Origin: Pelagibacteraceae bacterium
GTDB taxonomy: Bacteria > Pseudomonadota > Alphaproteobacteria > Pelagibacterales > Pelagibacteraceae
Assembly (NCBI GenBank): GCA_008638015.1
Contig: VTPD01000003.1
Span: 1-59,654 of the forward strand
Length of the DNA stretch: 59,654 nucleotides
Direction of reading: 5' to 3'
Positions within the stretch are counted from its first letter, which is position 1; each line of letters opens with the position of its first letter. The notes under the pieces are model-generated. The model did not search any database. It was not told the DNA's origin and saw only the letters and a list, made by a program, of their open reading frames with translations. Made by a program: the position numbers and the translations under genes. Shown in pieces: positions 28,022 to 37,541 of this stretch.

Positions 28022-28786
28022 ATGAATAAATTACAAACTAAATTTTTTCTCACCAAAAAAAAGGAAAAAATTAGATATCAATTTAATAAAGGAAAAAACC
28101 CATTAGCCGTTGTTTTTTTACATGGTTTAATGTCTGACTTAACGGGTGCCAAGGTAAAAAAAATAAGACAAATATGCAAACAGTCCAATATCTCATTTCT
28201 TGCATTCGAATATACTGGGCACGGCAAGTCTAGTGGTACATTTACTGACTTTGGAATTACTGATTGGATAATTCAATCTAAAGAAATTATTGAAACGATT
28301 ATTAAAACTAAAAAAATTATTATCATTGGATCTTCGATGGGATCTTGGATTGGTTCTTATTTAATAAAAAAGGTGAAAAAAAAAATTGTCGGTTTTATTG
28401 GAATTGCCTCCGCTCCTGACTTTACCAAAGAAATAATGTGGAAAAATTTTAGCAGAAAAGTAAAGAAACTAATCCGTGCTGGACAAATTTATAAAATGCC
28501 AAGTAGCTATAATAATTTTTACCCCATTACATTAAAGTTAATTGAAAGTGGCAATCAATCATTAATCTTAAATAAAAAAATACAATGTAACTTTCCTATT
28601 CGGTTATTTCATGGACTTAAAGATAAAACGGTAAATGAAAAATTTTCTATTAAACTAGCAAAAGTACTAATATCCAAAGATACTCAAATTTTTTTTCAAA
28701 ATAATGGAGACCATAGTTTGTCCACAAAACAAGATTTAAGTTTAATCGCAACTCAATTACTTAGATTGTTCAAAAATGCTTTGTAA
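28022..28786 (+). CDS. Alpha/beta hydrolase
   Basis: A 254-residue single-domain alpha/beta hydrolase. The oxyanion motif is FLHGLMSD, the nucleophile elbow GSSMG carries Ser105, and the acid/base residues are in HGLKDKTV and NNGDHSLS. The pattern resembles ABHD10/FrsA-like thioesterases and esterases; substrate unknown. It starts 29 bases from the divergent glycosyltransferase, and its last 30 bases overlap the converging SDR gene. Confidence 0.88.
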   Translation: MNKLQTKFFLTKKKEKIRYQFNKGKNPLAVVFLHGLMSDLTGAKVKKIRQICKQSNISFLAFEYTGHGKSSGTFTDFGITDWIIQSKEIIETIIKTKKIIIIGSSMGSWIGSYLIKKVKKKIVGFIGIASAPDFTKEIMWKNFSRKVKKLIRAGQIYKMPSSYNNFYPITLKLIESGNQSLILNKKIQCNFPIRLFHGLKDKTVNEKFSIKLAKVLISKDTQIFFQNNGDHSLSTKQDLSLIATQLLRLFKNAL

Positions 28787-29623
28787 GCCTTCCTTGTAAT
28801 TTGGATACTTTAATACAAGTCCAATTTTTTTAATTTTATCATTACTTACTTTTTTACTATCCTGAAAAAATTCTCTGCCAGGTCCATTTTGCATTTCATC
28901 TATAGAAATTTCTTCTAACTGAGTTATTTTTAAAAGATGTGCTGCATACTCGATTACTTCCTTGTAAGCACACGGGTGATCATCACTAATATTGTATATT
29001 TCGTTTTTTTTAGAATTTGTAAAAGATAAAAAAAGAGCTTCGGCTATATCCTCTACATGGATTCTTGAAAATAGCTGATTATTACTTTTGGGTATTTTTA
29101 CCTGATTTAATTGCAACCTTTGTAAAACATTTCTTTCTTTGGAATAAATTCCAGAAAGTCTAAATATGCGAACAGGTAAATTTGTTTCTAATAATAATTT
29201 TTCTGCCTCCAGTCTTTTGATTCCCATAGCAGAAGTTGGATTAGTATTTGAATTTTCATTAACCCATTCTCCTTGATGATTTCCATAAACACTTGTGGAA
29301 GATAAATATCCCAACCATTGTAAATTTTTGTTGTTTTTCAAAGTATCAAAAAAATAATGAATAATTTTTTTTTCTAATTGGGGAGGAGTAGAAATTAATA
29401 CATGTGTGGCATTTTGAAGGACTGAAAAGATATTTTTATCAAAGTGATCATCCTCAAAATAAAACTGATGAATAAATTTATCTTTAAAATTAATTTTTGA
29501 TCTTGAAGTTCCAGATAGTTCAAATTCAATATTTTTTTTATTTAATAGGCGAGCTAAATACTGCGCCGATAAGCCAAATCCAAAGCAAAATAATTTAATC
29601 GAATTAGACAGCTTTTTTTTCAA
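28757..29623 (-). CDS. NAD-dependent epimerase/dehydratase-like (SDR) protein, YeeZ-like
   Basis: A 288-residue atypical SDR. The N-terminus reads KLFCFGFGLSAQYLARLL, a Rossmann GxGxxA-type loop in modified form, followed by LISTPP, LSSTSVYGNHQGEWVNE with the Tyr-containing site, and RIFRLSGIYSKERNVL. This architecture matches YeeZ/NAD(P)-binding proteins of unclear substrate. It overlaps the end of gltB by 20 bases, suggesting co-transcription with gltBD, and overlaps the alpha/beta hydrolase gene tail-to-tail by 30 bases. Confidence 0.85.
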   Translation of the reverse strand: MKKKLSNSIKLFCFGFGLSAQYLARLLNKKNIEFELSGTSRSKINFKDKFIHQFYFEDDHFDKNIFSVLQNATHVLISTPPQLEKKIIHYFFDTLKNNKNLQWLGYLSSTSVYGNHQGEWVNENSNTNPTSAMGIKRLEAEKLLLETNLPVRIFRLSGIYSKERNVLQRLQLNQVKIPKSNNQLFSRIHVEDIAEALFLSFTNSKKNEIYNISDDHPCAYKEVIEYAAHLLKITQLEEISIDEMQNGPGREFFQDSKKVSNDKIKKIGLVLKYPNYKEGLQSIFEQSK

Positions 29624-32600
29624 GCTCCTTAAAAGTGATTGGATTTTCTAATTTATCTAGCATTTCTTTTGGACATATTTGATAAAAATCTTTTTTATTT
29701 TCTGACCAATTATAGATAATTTTTTTGGCATAATCTGAGCTAGTCATTTCTACATGTTTTTCAATTAATTCTTTTAATGTATTTTCCCAATATTCAGTTT
29801 CTACCCTTTGCCAAACCACAGAATTAGGATTAATTACATTGCTCAAATTGTTACTAGGATCATAAACAAAAGCCATGCCTCCAGTCATGCCTGCAGCAAA
29901 ATTATCTCCCACTTCACCTAAAATTACTGAGCAGCCTCCAGTCATATATTCACAGGCATTAGTACCGACACCTTCTACTACGGCTGTTGCTCCAGAGTTT
30001 CTAACGGAAAATCTTTCACCCGCTTGTCCTGCAGCAAACAAATAACCAGATGTTGCTCCATATAAAACAGTGTTGCCAATAATAGTATTTTTTTCTGTTT
30101 CCAACTCACTAACTCTTGGAGGTCGAACGACAATTGTTGCTCCCGACAATCCTTTTCCAACATAATCATTACAATCACCAATAACTTCAAATTGTAAACC
30201 AATAACACCAAAAGCTCCTAGAGATTGTCCTGCAGATCCTCTTAATTTTATTTTAATTTGATTTTCTGAAAAAACTTTATCTTTAAAATTTGTAACTAAG
30301 TGAGATGAAAGTCTTGCACCTACAGTTCGATCCGTATTTCTTATTGTATAACTTAATTCAGTTTTTTGACCGCTTTGAATAATTGGCAATGCGTCTATGA
30401 GTATCTGTTTATCTAAAGTGTCAGGTACTTCATTTCGAATTTTATCTTTACAAAATCTTGGATTGTCACCTGGATCCGCTTGAACTAACAATGGATTAAA
30501 ATCTAAATCATCTAAGTTAGATGCTCCTCTGGAAACTTGTCTTAATAAATCGGTTCTGCCAATAACTTCATCTAACGTTTTAAATCCTAGTTCAGCTAAA
30601 ATTTCTCTTACCTCTTCAGCAATAAAAGTAAAAAGATTTACAACTTTTTCTGGAGTTCCAGTAAATTTTTTTCTCAACTCTTCATTCTGTGTACATATTC
30701 CAACTGGACAAGTATCAGAGTGACATTGTCTAACCATGATACAGCCCATTGCAACTAAGCTAGTAGTAGCAATACCAAATTCATCTGCTCCCATCATGGC
30801 AGCCATAACAACATCTCTTCCTGTTTTAATTCCACCATCTGTTCTCAACACAACTTTGTGTCGTAAATTATTTAAAGTTAAAATTTGATTAGTTTCAGTT
30901 AAACCCATTTCCCATGGTAGACCAACGTATTTAACACTTGTTTGTGGTGTCGCTCCAGTTCCTCCATTGTGACCAGAAATTAAAATAATATCGGCTTTTG
31001 CTTTAGCTACACCAGCCGCAATGGTTCCGATCCCGGCAGAAGCAACTAACTTAACGCCAACTCTTGCCGTAGGGTTGATTTGTTTCAAATCATAAATAAG
31101 CTGAGCAAGATCTTCTATCGAATAAATATCATGATGCGGTGGAGGAGAAACCAATGTAACTCCTGGAGTAGAATGTCTAAGTTTTGCAATATCTTTTGTT
31201 ACCTTAAAACCTGGTAATTGTCCTCCCTCCCCAGGTTTTGCCCCTTGAGCCATTTTAATTTCTATCTCATTACAATGATTTAAATATTTAGCTGTTACCC
31301 CAAACCTTGCTGAAGCAATTTGTTTTACTCTTGAGTTGGCGTTATCTCCATTTTCTCGTGGTACAAATCTGCTTTCATCCTCACCACCTTCACCGCTACA
31401 TGAAGCGCCACCAATTCGATTCATTGCAATCGCTAAAGTTTCGTGGGCTTCTTTTGAAAGCGCTCCCATTGACATACTTCCAGAACCAAATCTTTTTCGA
31501 ATATGAGTTACCGATTCAACTTGATCTAAAGGGATAGATTCTTTTTTTGATCTAAAATCTAATAAATCTCTTAAATGAATTGGAGGCATATCTTTCATTA
31601 AGGCAGAATATTTTTTAAACATATCATAAGAATCATTTCCTACTGCTGACTGCAAAAGATGAATGGTCTTGGCTTGATAAGCGTGCGTTTCACCACCGTG
31701 ACGATATTTATAAATACCACCTATTGGTAAAGTAATTATATTTTCAGCAAAAGTACTTTCATGCTGCTTTCTAATCATGTCTTCTATTCCAGATAATCCG
31801 ATCCCAGAAATTTTAGACTCTAAACCTGGAAAATAATCAGCAACCAAACCTCTACTCAATCCTAACGACTGAAAATTCAATCCTCCTCGATAAGAACTAA
31901 TAACTGATATACCCATTTTAGACATTATTTTTAATAAACCATCATTAATAGATTTAATGTAACGACTTACACATTCGTCAAACGATAACTTTCCAAATAG
32001 TCCTTTTTCAAATCTTTGAAAAATTGAATCTACGGCTAAATATGGATTAACAGTAGTTGCCCCGGCTCCTATTAAAACTGCATGATAATGTGTATCTAAA
32101 CATTCAGATGATCTAACATTAAGAGAAATAAATTTTCTCAAACCTTTTTTAACCAGGTACGATTGTAAAGCACCAACAGCTAAAATGATTGGAATACTTA
32201 ATCTATCTTTTGAAATATTTTCATCAGTGACAACAAGGTGTTTTTTGCCAGATCGAATAGCAAATTCAGCATCCTGTCTAATTTTATCAATTTCTGTTTT
32301 TAAATTTTTACTCGGATCATTTTTATCAAAGGTAATATCAATTTGTTCGACATCATTTTTGTCAAAAATATCAAATAGTTTTTTAAACTGTGAATTAGAT
32401 AACACAGGGGACTCCAAAACATAACTTTTTTGCTCTGTTAGTCTGTCATCTAAAATATTTTCTAAATTCCCAAACCTTGTGTTTAAAGACATGACCCTAT
32501 TCTCACGTAATGAATCTATTGGTGGATTAGTAACTTGACTAAAATTTTGTCTGAAAAAATTTGAAAGAGGCCTGAATTTACTTGATAATACAGCTATTGG

Positions 32601-34115
32601 AGTATCATCACCCATCGAACCAACGGCTTCTTTTCCATCCTCAACCATTGGATGCAAAATACTTTCTAAATCTTCAATGGTAAAACCAGCTAAAAATTGT
32701 CTTTGTCTTAATTCATATCCTCCATAAATATTTTTTTCCTTCAATTCATTTAAAGATTTACTTAACTCAATGTGATTAGAGGCAAATTTTTTATATATTG
32801 GATTAGATGATAAATAATCTTTTGTTTTTTTATCATTATAATATTTACCTTTATCCAAATCTAAAGAAATCATTTGTCCTGGACCAACTCTGCCCTTAAA
32901 AGAAATATTATTTTCTTCTACAGGGATCATGCCTGTCTCAGATCCGGCAAAAAAGAGTTTGTCTTTAGTAATGGTAAAGCGTAATGGACGTAATCCATTT
33001 CGATCAGAAGCTGCAACAACCCACTTTCCATCACAAGCAGCAATCGCAGCAGGTCCATCCCACGGTTCAATAACAGAATTAAGATAATTATACATATCTC
33101 GATGAGCCTTAGGTATAATTTTATTTTTTTTAGACCACGCTTCTGGAATTAACATCATTTTAGCTACCGGTAATGTTCTTCCTGTGCGAACTAATAATTC
33201 AAAGGCAGCATCTAATGATGCGGTATCAGAATTTCCAGATTTAATAATTGGTTTCAAATCATCAATATTTTTTATAAAAGAACTTTCCATCCCAGCTTCA
33301 TGAGTCTTCATCCAATTCACATTCCCTTTGAGAGTATTTATTTCTCCGTTATGAGCTATGATCCTAAATGGTTGTGCTAGCTCCCAAGAAGGAAAGGTAT
33401 TAGTAGAAAATCTTTGATGAAAAATAGCAAATCTTGATATAAATCGTTCGTCGCTAAAATCAGGATAAAAATCAGATATATTTTGAGCTAAAAACATTCC
33501 TTTATAAATAATTGTTTTAGAACTCAAAGAGCAAATGTAAAATTCTCGTAACTGATCTTCTGTTGCTCTCTTCTCAATTTTTTTTCGAACCGTGTATAAA
33601 ACCGTTTCTAATTCTTGATCTGAATAATTTTTATTTGTGGCAAACAATAGCTGCTCTATTTCGGGTCTTGTATCGTTTGCTTTTTGTCCTAATACTTTTG
33701 CATTAACAGGTACTTGTCTCCAACCAAATATATAAAAATCATTTTTTAATAATTCTTGTTCTACTAAAGTACGACAACGCTCTTGTTCTGTATAATTATT
33801 CCTTGGTAAAAAAATCATACCAACGCAAAGTGTTTGGTCTTCTTTTAATTCATGACCAGTTGATTCAATTTTATCTTTGAAAAATTCTTTACTAAACTCA
33901 AAATGCAAACCTGCTCCATCTCCTGTTTTGCCATCTGCATCGACAGCTCCTCTGTGCCAAACTGCCTTTAAAGCGTTGATTCCATTAAGAATTACCTCTC
34001 TTTTTGGCTTTCCATTCATAGAAACGACAAAACCAACTCCACAAGCGTCATGCTCATCTACGTTTACGTGATTTTTTTTTAATAAATCTAAATTTTGTAA
34101 AAATCTTTCTTTCAT
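29604..34115 (-). CDS. gltB: Glutamate synthase (NADPH) large subunit
   Basis: Makes two glutamates from glutamine and 2-oxoglutarate; the main outlet of ammonium assimilation. The 1503-residue protein has a short propeptide ending before Cys25 (DEHDACGVGFV), the N-terminal nucleophile of the class II amidotransferase domain. The central domain, the FMN-binding synthase domain (GEGGEDESRF, PGEGGQLPG, SGHNGGTGATPQTS) and the [3Fe-4S] cysteines in CHSDTCPVGICTQ follow, then the C-terminal GXGXG-type beta-helix. It overlaps gltD by one base. Confidence 0.98.
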   Translation of the reverse strand: MKERFLQNLDLLKKNHVNVDEHDACGVGFVVSMNGKPKREVILNGINALKAVWHRGAVDADGKTGDGAGLHFEFSKEFFKDKIESTGHELKEDQTLCVGMIFLPRNNYTEQERCRTLVEQELLKNDFYIFGWRQVPVNAKVLGQKANDTRPEIEQLLFATNKNYSDQELETVLYTVRKKIEKRATEDQLREFYICSLSSKTIIYKGMFLAQNISDFYPDFSDERFISRFAIFHQRFSTNTFPSWELAQPFRIIAHNGEINTLKGNVNWMKTHEAGMESSFIKNIDDLKPIIKSGNSDTASLDAAFELLVRTGRTLPVAKMMLIPEAWSKKNKIIPKAHRDMYNYLNSVIEPWDGPAAIAACDGKWVVAASDRNGLRPLRFTITKDKLFFAGSETGMIPVEENNISFKGRVGPGQMISLDLDKGKYYNDKKTKDYLSSNPIYKKFASNHIELSKSLNELKEKNIYGGYELRQRQFLAGFTIEDLESILHPMVEDGKEAVGSMGDDTPIAVLSSKFRPLSNFFRQNFSQVTNPPIDSLRENRVMSLNTRFGNLENILDDRLTEQKSYVLESPVLSNSQFKKLFDIFDKNDVEQIDITFDKNDPSKNLKTEIDKIRQDAEFAIRSGKKHLVVTDENISKDRLSIPIILAVGALQSYLVKKGLRKFISLNVRSSECLDTHYHAVLIGAGATTVNPYLAVDSIFQRFEKGLFGKLSFDECVSRYIKSINDGLLKIMSKMGISVISSYRGGLNFQSLGLSRGLVADYFPGLESKISGIGLSGIEDMIRKQHESTFAENIITLPIGGIYKYRHGGETHAYQAKTIHLLQSAVGNDSYDMFKKYSALMKDMPPIHLRDLLDFRSKKESIPLDQVESVTHIRKRFGSGSMSMGALSKEAHETLAIAMNRIGGASCSGEGGEDESRFVPRENGDNANSRVKQIASARFGVTAKYLNHCNEIEIKMAQGAKPGEGGQLPGFKVTKDIAKLRHSTPGVTLVSPPPHHDIYSIEDLAQLIYDLKQINPTARVGVKLVASAGIGTIAAGVAKAKADIILISGHNGGTGATPQTSVKYVGLPWEMGLTETNQILTLNNLRHKVVLRTDGGIKTGRDVVMAAMMGADEFGIATTSLVAMGCIMVRQCHSDTCPVGICTQNEELRKKFTGTPEKVVNLFTFIAEEVREILAELGFKTLDEVIGRTDLLRQVSRGASNLDDLDFNPLLVQADPGDNPRFCKDKIRNEVPDTLDKQILIDALPIIQSGQKTELSYTIRNTDRTVGARLSSHLVTNFKDKVFSENQIKIKLRGSAGQSLGAFGVIGLQFEVIGDCNDYVGKGLSGATIVVRPPRVSELETEKNTIIGNTVLYGATSGYLFAAGQAGERFSVRNSGATAVVEGVGTNACEYMTGGCSVILGEVGDNFAAGMTGGMAFVYDPSNNLSNVINPNSVVWQRVETEYWENTLKELIEKHVEMTSSDYAKKIIYNWSENKKDFYQICPKEMLDKLENPITFKELEKKAV

Positions 34116-35557
34116 TATGCTGCTTCAGTTTCAGTTTGTTGTCTTTTAACTTTTAGATAATGATCAATTTCTTTTGCAACATCTCTGCCATCTCTTATAG
34201 CCCAAACCACTAGTGACGCCCCTCTCACAATATCACCAGCTGCAAATACTCCTCTGATATTTGTTCTCATGGTTTTTAAATCGATTTTAATCGTTCCCCA
34301 TTTTGAAACTTCTAATTTAGGCTCTGAAAACAAAGTGGGTATCTCTTCAGGATCAAATCCAAGAGATTTAATTACTAGATCAGCAGGTAATTCTTCTGTT
34401 GCACCCTCAATAATCTTTGGAGATTGTCTACCAGAGGAGTCTGGCTCACCTAGTCTCATTTTATCGTAAATAACTTTTTCCACTTTATCTTTTCCAATAA
34501 ATTCTTTGGGACTTGATAGCCAAATAAATTTTACTCCTTCTTCTTCTGCATTCAGAACTTCTCTTGCAGACCCTGGCATATTTTTTTTATCTCTTCGATA
34601 TAGACAAGAAACAGATTTAGCTTTTTGCCTTATCGCAGTTCTAACACAATCCATTGCTGTATCTCCTCCGCCTATAACGATAACATTTTTTCCTTCAGCA
34701 TTTAAAGTACCATCATCAAACTCTGGCACTTTGTCACCTAGTCCTTTTTTGTTAGAAGCAGTTAAAAATTTCATTGCAGGAAAAACATTTTTTAAATGTT
34801 GTCCAGGTACATCAATTTCTCTTGCCTTATAAACTCCTGTTGCAATTAAAATTGCATCATGCTTTTCTTTCAATTCTTCTAAAGTAGAATGTGTGCCTAC
34901 TTCAAAATTTTGAACAAACTTAATTCCACTGTCTTGGTAAAGTTTTGATCTTCTTTCAACGATAGATTTTTCTAATTTAAAATTAGGAATTCCATAAATT
35001 AAAAGACCACCCGCCCTATCATATCGATCATAAATAGTGACTTGATATCCTTTTTGTCTAAGTTGCTCAGCTGCAGCTAATCCAGCTGGTCCAGCTCCTA
35101 TAATACCAACTGTTTCTGATAATTCTTTTTTTGGATTAATTGTTTCTACCCATCCATGTTCCCAGGCAGTGTTTGTAATGTACTTCTCAATCGCACCTAT
35201 AGTAACTGTTCCATGGCCAGATTGTTCGATAACACAGTTTCCTTCACATAATCTATCCTGCGGACATATAGATCCACAAACTTCTGGCATGGAATTTGTT
35301 GACGATGACAGCCGGTATGCTTCTTCTAATCTTCCTTCTGCTGTCAGTTTTAACCAGTCTGGAATATTGTTATGTAATGGACAATGAACCTGACAAAATG
35401 GTGTTCCACATTGGCTACACCTACTAGCTTGTTCCGATGCTTTATTTTCAATGAATTCTTTATAAATCTCGTGAAAATTTGATACTCTTTCTTTCGCATC
35501 AATTTTGCTTGGTGTTTCTTTTTTTATACCTACAAATTTGAGCATTTTTTCTGACAT
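34115..35557 (-). CDS. gltD: Glutamate synthase small subunit
   Basis: FAD/NADPH-binding beta subunit that feeds electrons to GltB. The 480-residue protein has two N-terminal cysteine clusters for [4Fe-4S] centres (Cys47, 50, 55, 59 and 94, 98, 104, 108), the FAD motif GAGPAGLAAAEQL at 154 onward, and the NADPH motif GGGDTAMDCVRTA. The end has FAAGDIVRGASLVVWAI. It is the first gene of gltD-gltB-SDR; a 219-base divergent intergenic region lies upstream. Confidence 0.98.
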   Translation of the reverse strand: MSEKMLKFVGIKKETPSKIDAKERVSNFHEIYKEFIENKASEQASRCSQCGTPFCQVHCPLHNNIPDWLKLTAEGRLEEAYRLSSSTNSMPEVCGSICPQDRLCEGNCVIEQSGHGTVTIGAIEKYITNTAWEHGWVETINPKKELSETVGIIGAGPAGLAAAEQLRQKGYQVTIYDRYDRAGGLLIYGIPNFKLEKSIVERRSKLYQDSGIKFVQNFEVGTHSTLEELKEKHDAILIATGVYKAREIDVPGQHLKNVFPAMKFLTASNKKGLGDKVPEFDDGTLNAEGKNVIVIGGGDTAMDCVRTAIRQKAKSVSCLYRRDKKNMPGSAREVLNAEEEGVKFIWLSSPKEFIGKDKVEKVIYDKMRLGEPDSSGRQSPKIIEGATEELPADLVIKSLGFDPEEIPTLFSEPKLEVSKWGTIKIDLKTMRTNIRGVFAAGDIVRGASLVVWAIRDGRDVAKEIDHYLKVKRQQTETEAA

Positions 35558-35586
35558 AATATTATTCTAATATTTTTGATAATTTT

Positions 35587-35600
35587 CCCTATAATTAGGG
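35587..35600. promoter_or_regulatory. Inverted repeat upstream of gltD, possible operator
   Basis: CCCTA-TAAT-TAGGG, five-base arms about 30 bases before the gltD ATG. On the minus strand it lies between a TTGTCC and a TATCAA that are 17 bases apart and could be -35 and -10 boxes. GC-rich arms stand out in this AT-rich spacer. Regulatory use is inference. Confidence 0.3.
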
Positions 35601-35721
35601 ACAAGTATTAAAAATAGCAATTAAAAAAGGATATTATTAGTTATCAAGTTATTACCTATTTTAAAAAATATCCCAAAAAATTACAAATTTAATAAATAAA
35701 ACCAAAAGAAAGTATAAAAAA

Positions 35722-35748
35722 TTGACCAAACTTTGGGAAGTTTAAAAT
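35722..35748 (+). promoter_or_regulatory. uppP: Candidate promoter of uppP with spacer inverted repeat
   Basis: TTGACC (35722-35727) and TAAAAT (35743-35748) are 15 bases apart; a 17-base spacing to AAATAA is also possible. The spacer holds the perfect inverted repeat AAACTT-TGGG-AAGTTT (35728-35743), placed where a repressor would block polymerase. The uppP ATG is at 35777. Confidence 0.35.
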
Positions 35749-35776
35749 AAATTTAATTAATATAAAGACTAACTTT

Positions 35777-36556
35777 ATGACCGAAATATATTTTCTAAAA
35801 ATACTAATTCTTTCTGTGGCTCAAGGTATTTTTGAGTTTATACCGGTATCAAGCTCTGGTCTTTTAGTGGTTCTTGAGGAAGTTTTAAAAGTTGAAAGCA
35901 ATAATTTACTCCTAAATGTAACTATGCACGGTGGTAGTTTGGCAGCAGTTGTAGCTTTTTTCTTTAAAGATTTAATATCTTTATGGAAAAATCAAAAACT
36001 ACTTATTAATCTTATCATTGCTACAATACCAGTTGTTATCACAGGAGGAGTGTTAAGTTATTTTGGATGGATAAATAACATTATGAACCTGGCAGTCGTA
36101 GGATATTCAACAATATTTTTTGGTTTACTCCTTTTTATTAGTGACAAAAAAAAAGAAATACAAAGTTTTACCAACTCTATTTCTAATAAAGATGCAATGA
36201 TAATTGGATTATATCAAATACTAGCATTAATTCCTGGAACCTCACGAAGTGGAATTACAATAACCGCAGCTCGTTTTTTAAATTTTAATAGAGTGGATGC
36301 AGCTAAATTTTCTTTTTTACTATCTGTACCAACTTTATCAGCAGCCTTTATTTTGGGTAGCTATGAAATCATAAAGCTAGATCAAACTAATTTTACTATA
36401 TTATCTTTTTTTGCTTTTATATTTAGTTTTATATTTTCTTTGCTCACAATAAAATATTTTTTAATTTTTTTAAAAAAATTTAGTCTTAATTTATTTGTGA
36501 TATTTAGAATTATTTTGGGTAGTGTACTTTTAATTAATTATTATTTTAATCAGTAA
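35777..36556 (+). CDS. uppP: Undecaprenyl-diphosphatase (BacA/UppP) with altered active site
   Basis: Multi-pass inner-membrane enzyme that recycles the undecaprenyl carrier for cell-wall and LPS synthesis. The 259-residue protein keeps the first motif's QGIFEF (Gln16, Glu20) followed by PVSSSG, and the second motif PGTSRSGITITAARF with Ser and Arg. The His that normally follows SS[ST]G (His30 in E. coli) is replaced by Leu29. A His does occur in the TMHGGSLAAVV segment, as in many family members. Several long hydrophobic helices are evident. The 3' end overlaps the converging NDUFA9-like gene by 11 bases. Confidence 0.9.
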   Translation: MTEIYFLKILILSVAQGIFEFIPVSSSGLLVVLEEVLKVESNNLLLNVTMHGGSLAAVVAFFFKDLISLWKNQKLLINLIIATIPVVITGGVLSYFGWINNIMNLAVVGYSTIFFGLLLFISDKKKEIQSFTNSISNKDAMIIGLYQILALIPGTSRSGITITAARFLNFNRVDAAKFSFLLSVPTLSAAFILGSYEIIKLDQTNFTILSFFAFIFSFIFSLLTIKYFLIFLKKFSLNLFVIFRIILGSVLLINYYFNQ

Positions 36557-37496
36557 ATTGACCTGTGGGTCTATACACCTTCAAGTAACCTGAAATTATA
36601 TTTTCAATATTTTTAGGTTTAATTTCAAGATCTTCAAATGTTTTATTTTGATCTGAAACAATATTGTCTCCTTCTTGTAAAATCTGAACCTGATCTAATG
36701 TTAAAAGTGGCTTGGGAAACATTTGTAAAAAAAATGCCTGAATTTTTCCCATTGAAAATGGAATAGGAATAATAATTCTTTTCTTTCTAATTTCTGTCAA
36801 TAGCATTTTTATAAGCTCTAGAAATGAAAATATCTTTGGTCCGCCAAGTTCAAATATTTGTTTTGATAAATTATTTTCAATAATTACATTAACTGCCTCA
36901 GCAATATCATTGACATAAACAGGTTGAAATTTAGTTTCAGCCCCAACCAATGGAATGACTGGAAAAATATTTACTAATTTTGCAAACATATTAAAAAAAT
37001 TGTCTTTAGGTCCAATGACTATGCTTGGTCTAATAATTGCATAGTTTGAAAAATTTTTTTTTATTGCTTCCTCTCCAGCATATTTACTTGAAATATATTT
37101 TGAATTGGAATTGGCTTTTGCACCAAGTGCTGAAAAATGGATCAAAAGCTTGGAATGCTTAGAGCTGGAAAAAATTTTAGATAAAGTATTAGGAAACTTG
37201 CAATGAATATCTTCAAACTTTTGAGAGCTTTTTTCATACAATATTCCAATTAAATTAATACAAACGTCACAATCATCTAAGAAGTTCTGAATTGATTTAT
37301 CAGAATGAATATTAATTTTTGTTAATTCAATTTGAGCTGTATCTCCCGAAACTCTTAAATTCTGTGATAAATATGGATTTCTTGAAGCTACTTTTATTTT
37401 ATAGTTATTTCTTGCAAGTCTTTGAATTATGGACTCGCCTATAAAACCTGAGGCCCCAAAAATACCTATTGTTCTACTATAATTTTTGCTACTCAT
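36546..37496 (-). CDS. NDUFA9-like NAD(P)-binding protein (complex I-associated SDR family)
   Basis: A 316-residue atypical SDR related to mitochondrial NDUFA9/39 kDa complex I subunit and widespread in alphaproteobacteria. The Rossmann loop is IFGASGFIGESIIQRL, followed by CINLIGILYE, HFSALGAKANS and KYAGEEAIKK, then RPSIVIGPKDNFFNMFA and PVYVNDIAEAV. In bacteria its function is not firmly established; a membrane-associated NADPH-binding role is assumed. It is divergent from rnd, with 45 bases between the starts. Confidence 0.88.
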   Translation of the reverse strand: MSSKNYSRTIGIFGASGFIGESIIQRLARNNYKIKVASRNPYLSQNLRVSGDTAQIELTKINIHSDKSIQNFLDDCDVCINLIGILYEKSSQKFEDIHCKFPNTLSKIFSSSKHSKLLIHFSALGAKANSNSKYISSKYAGEEAIKKNFSNYAIIRPSIVIGPKDNFFNMFAKLVNIFPVIPLVGAETKFQPVYVNDIAEAVNVIIENNLSKQIFELGGPKIFSFLELIKMLLTEIRKKRIIIPIPFSMGKIQAFFLQMFPKPLLTLDQVQILQEGDNIVSDQNKTFEDLEIKPKNIENIISGYLKVYRPTGQFTD

Positions 37497-37541
37497 ACTA
37501 TATACAATCTACAATTGAACAATAAAGTTTCATACTGAATA

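Noticed and set aside
30000-34071. Several plus-strand frames of 64-79 residues inside gltB
   Set aside because: All are opposite-strand shadows of the continuous 1503-residue GltB frame.
34506-34832. 108-residue plus-strand frame opposite gltD
   Set aside because: Shadow of gltD in another frame; Ser/Pro-rich composition typical of antisense translation.
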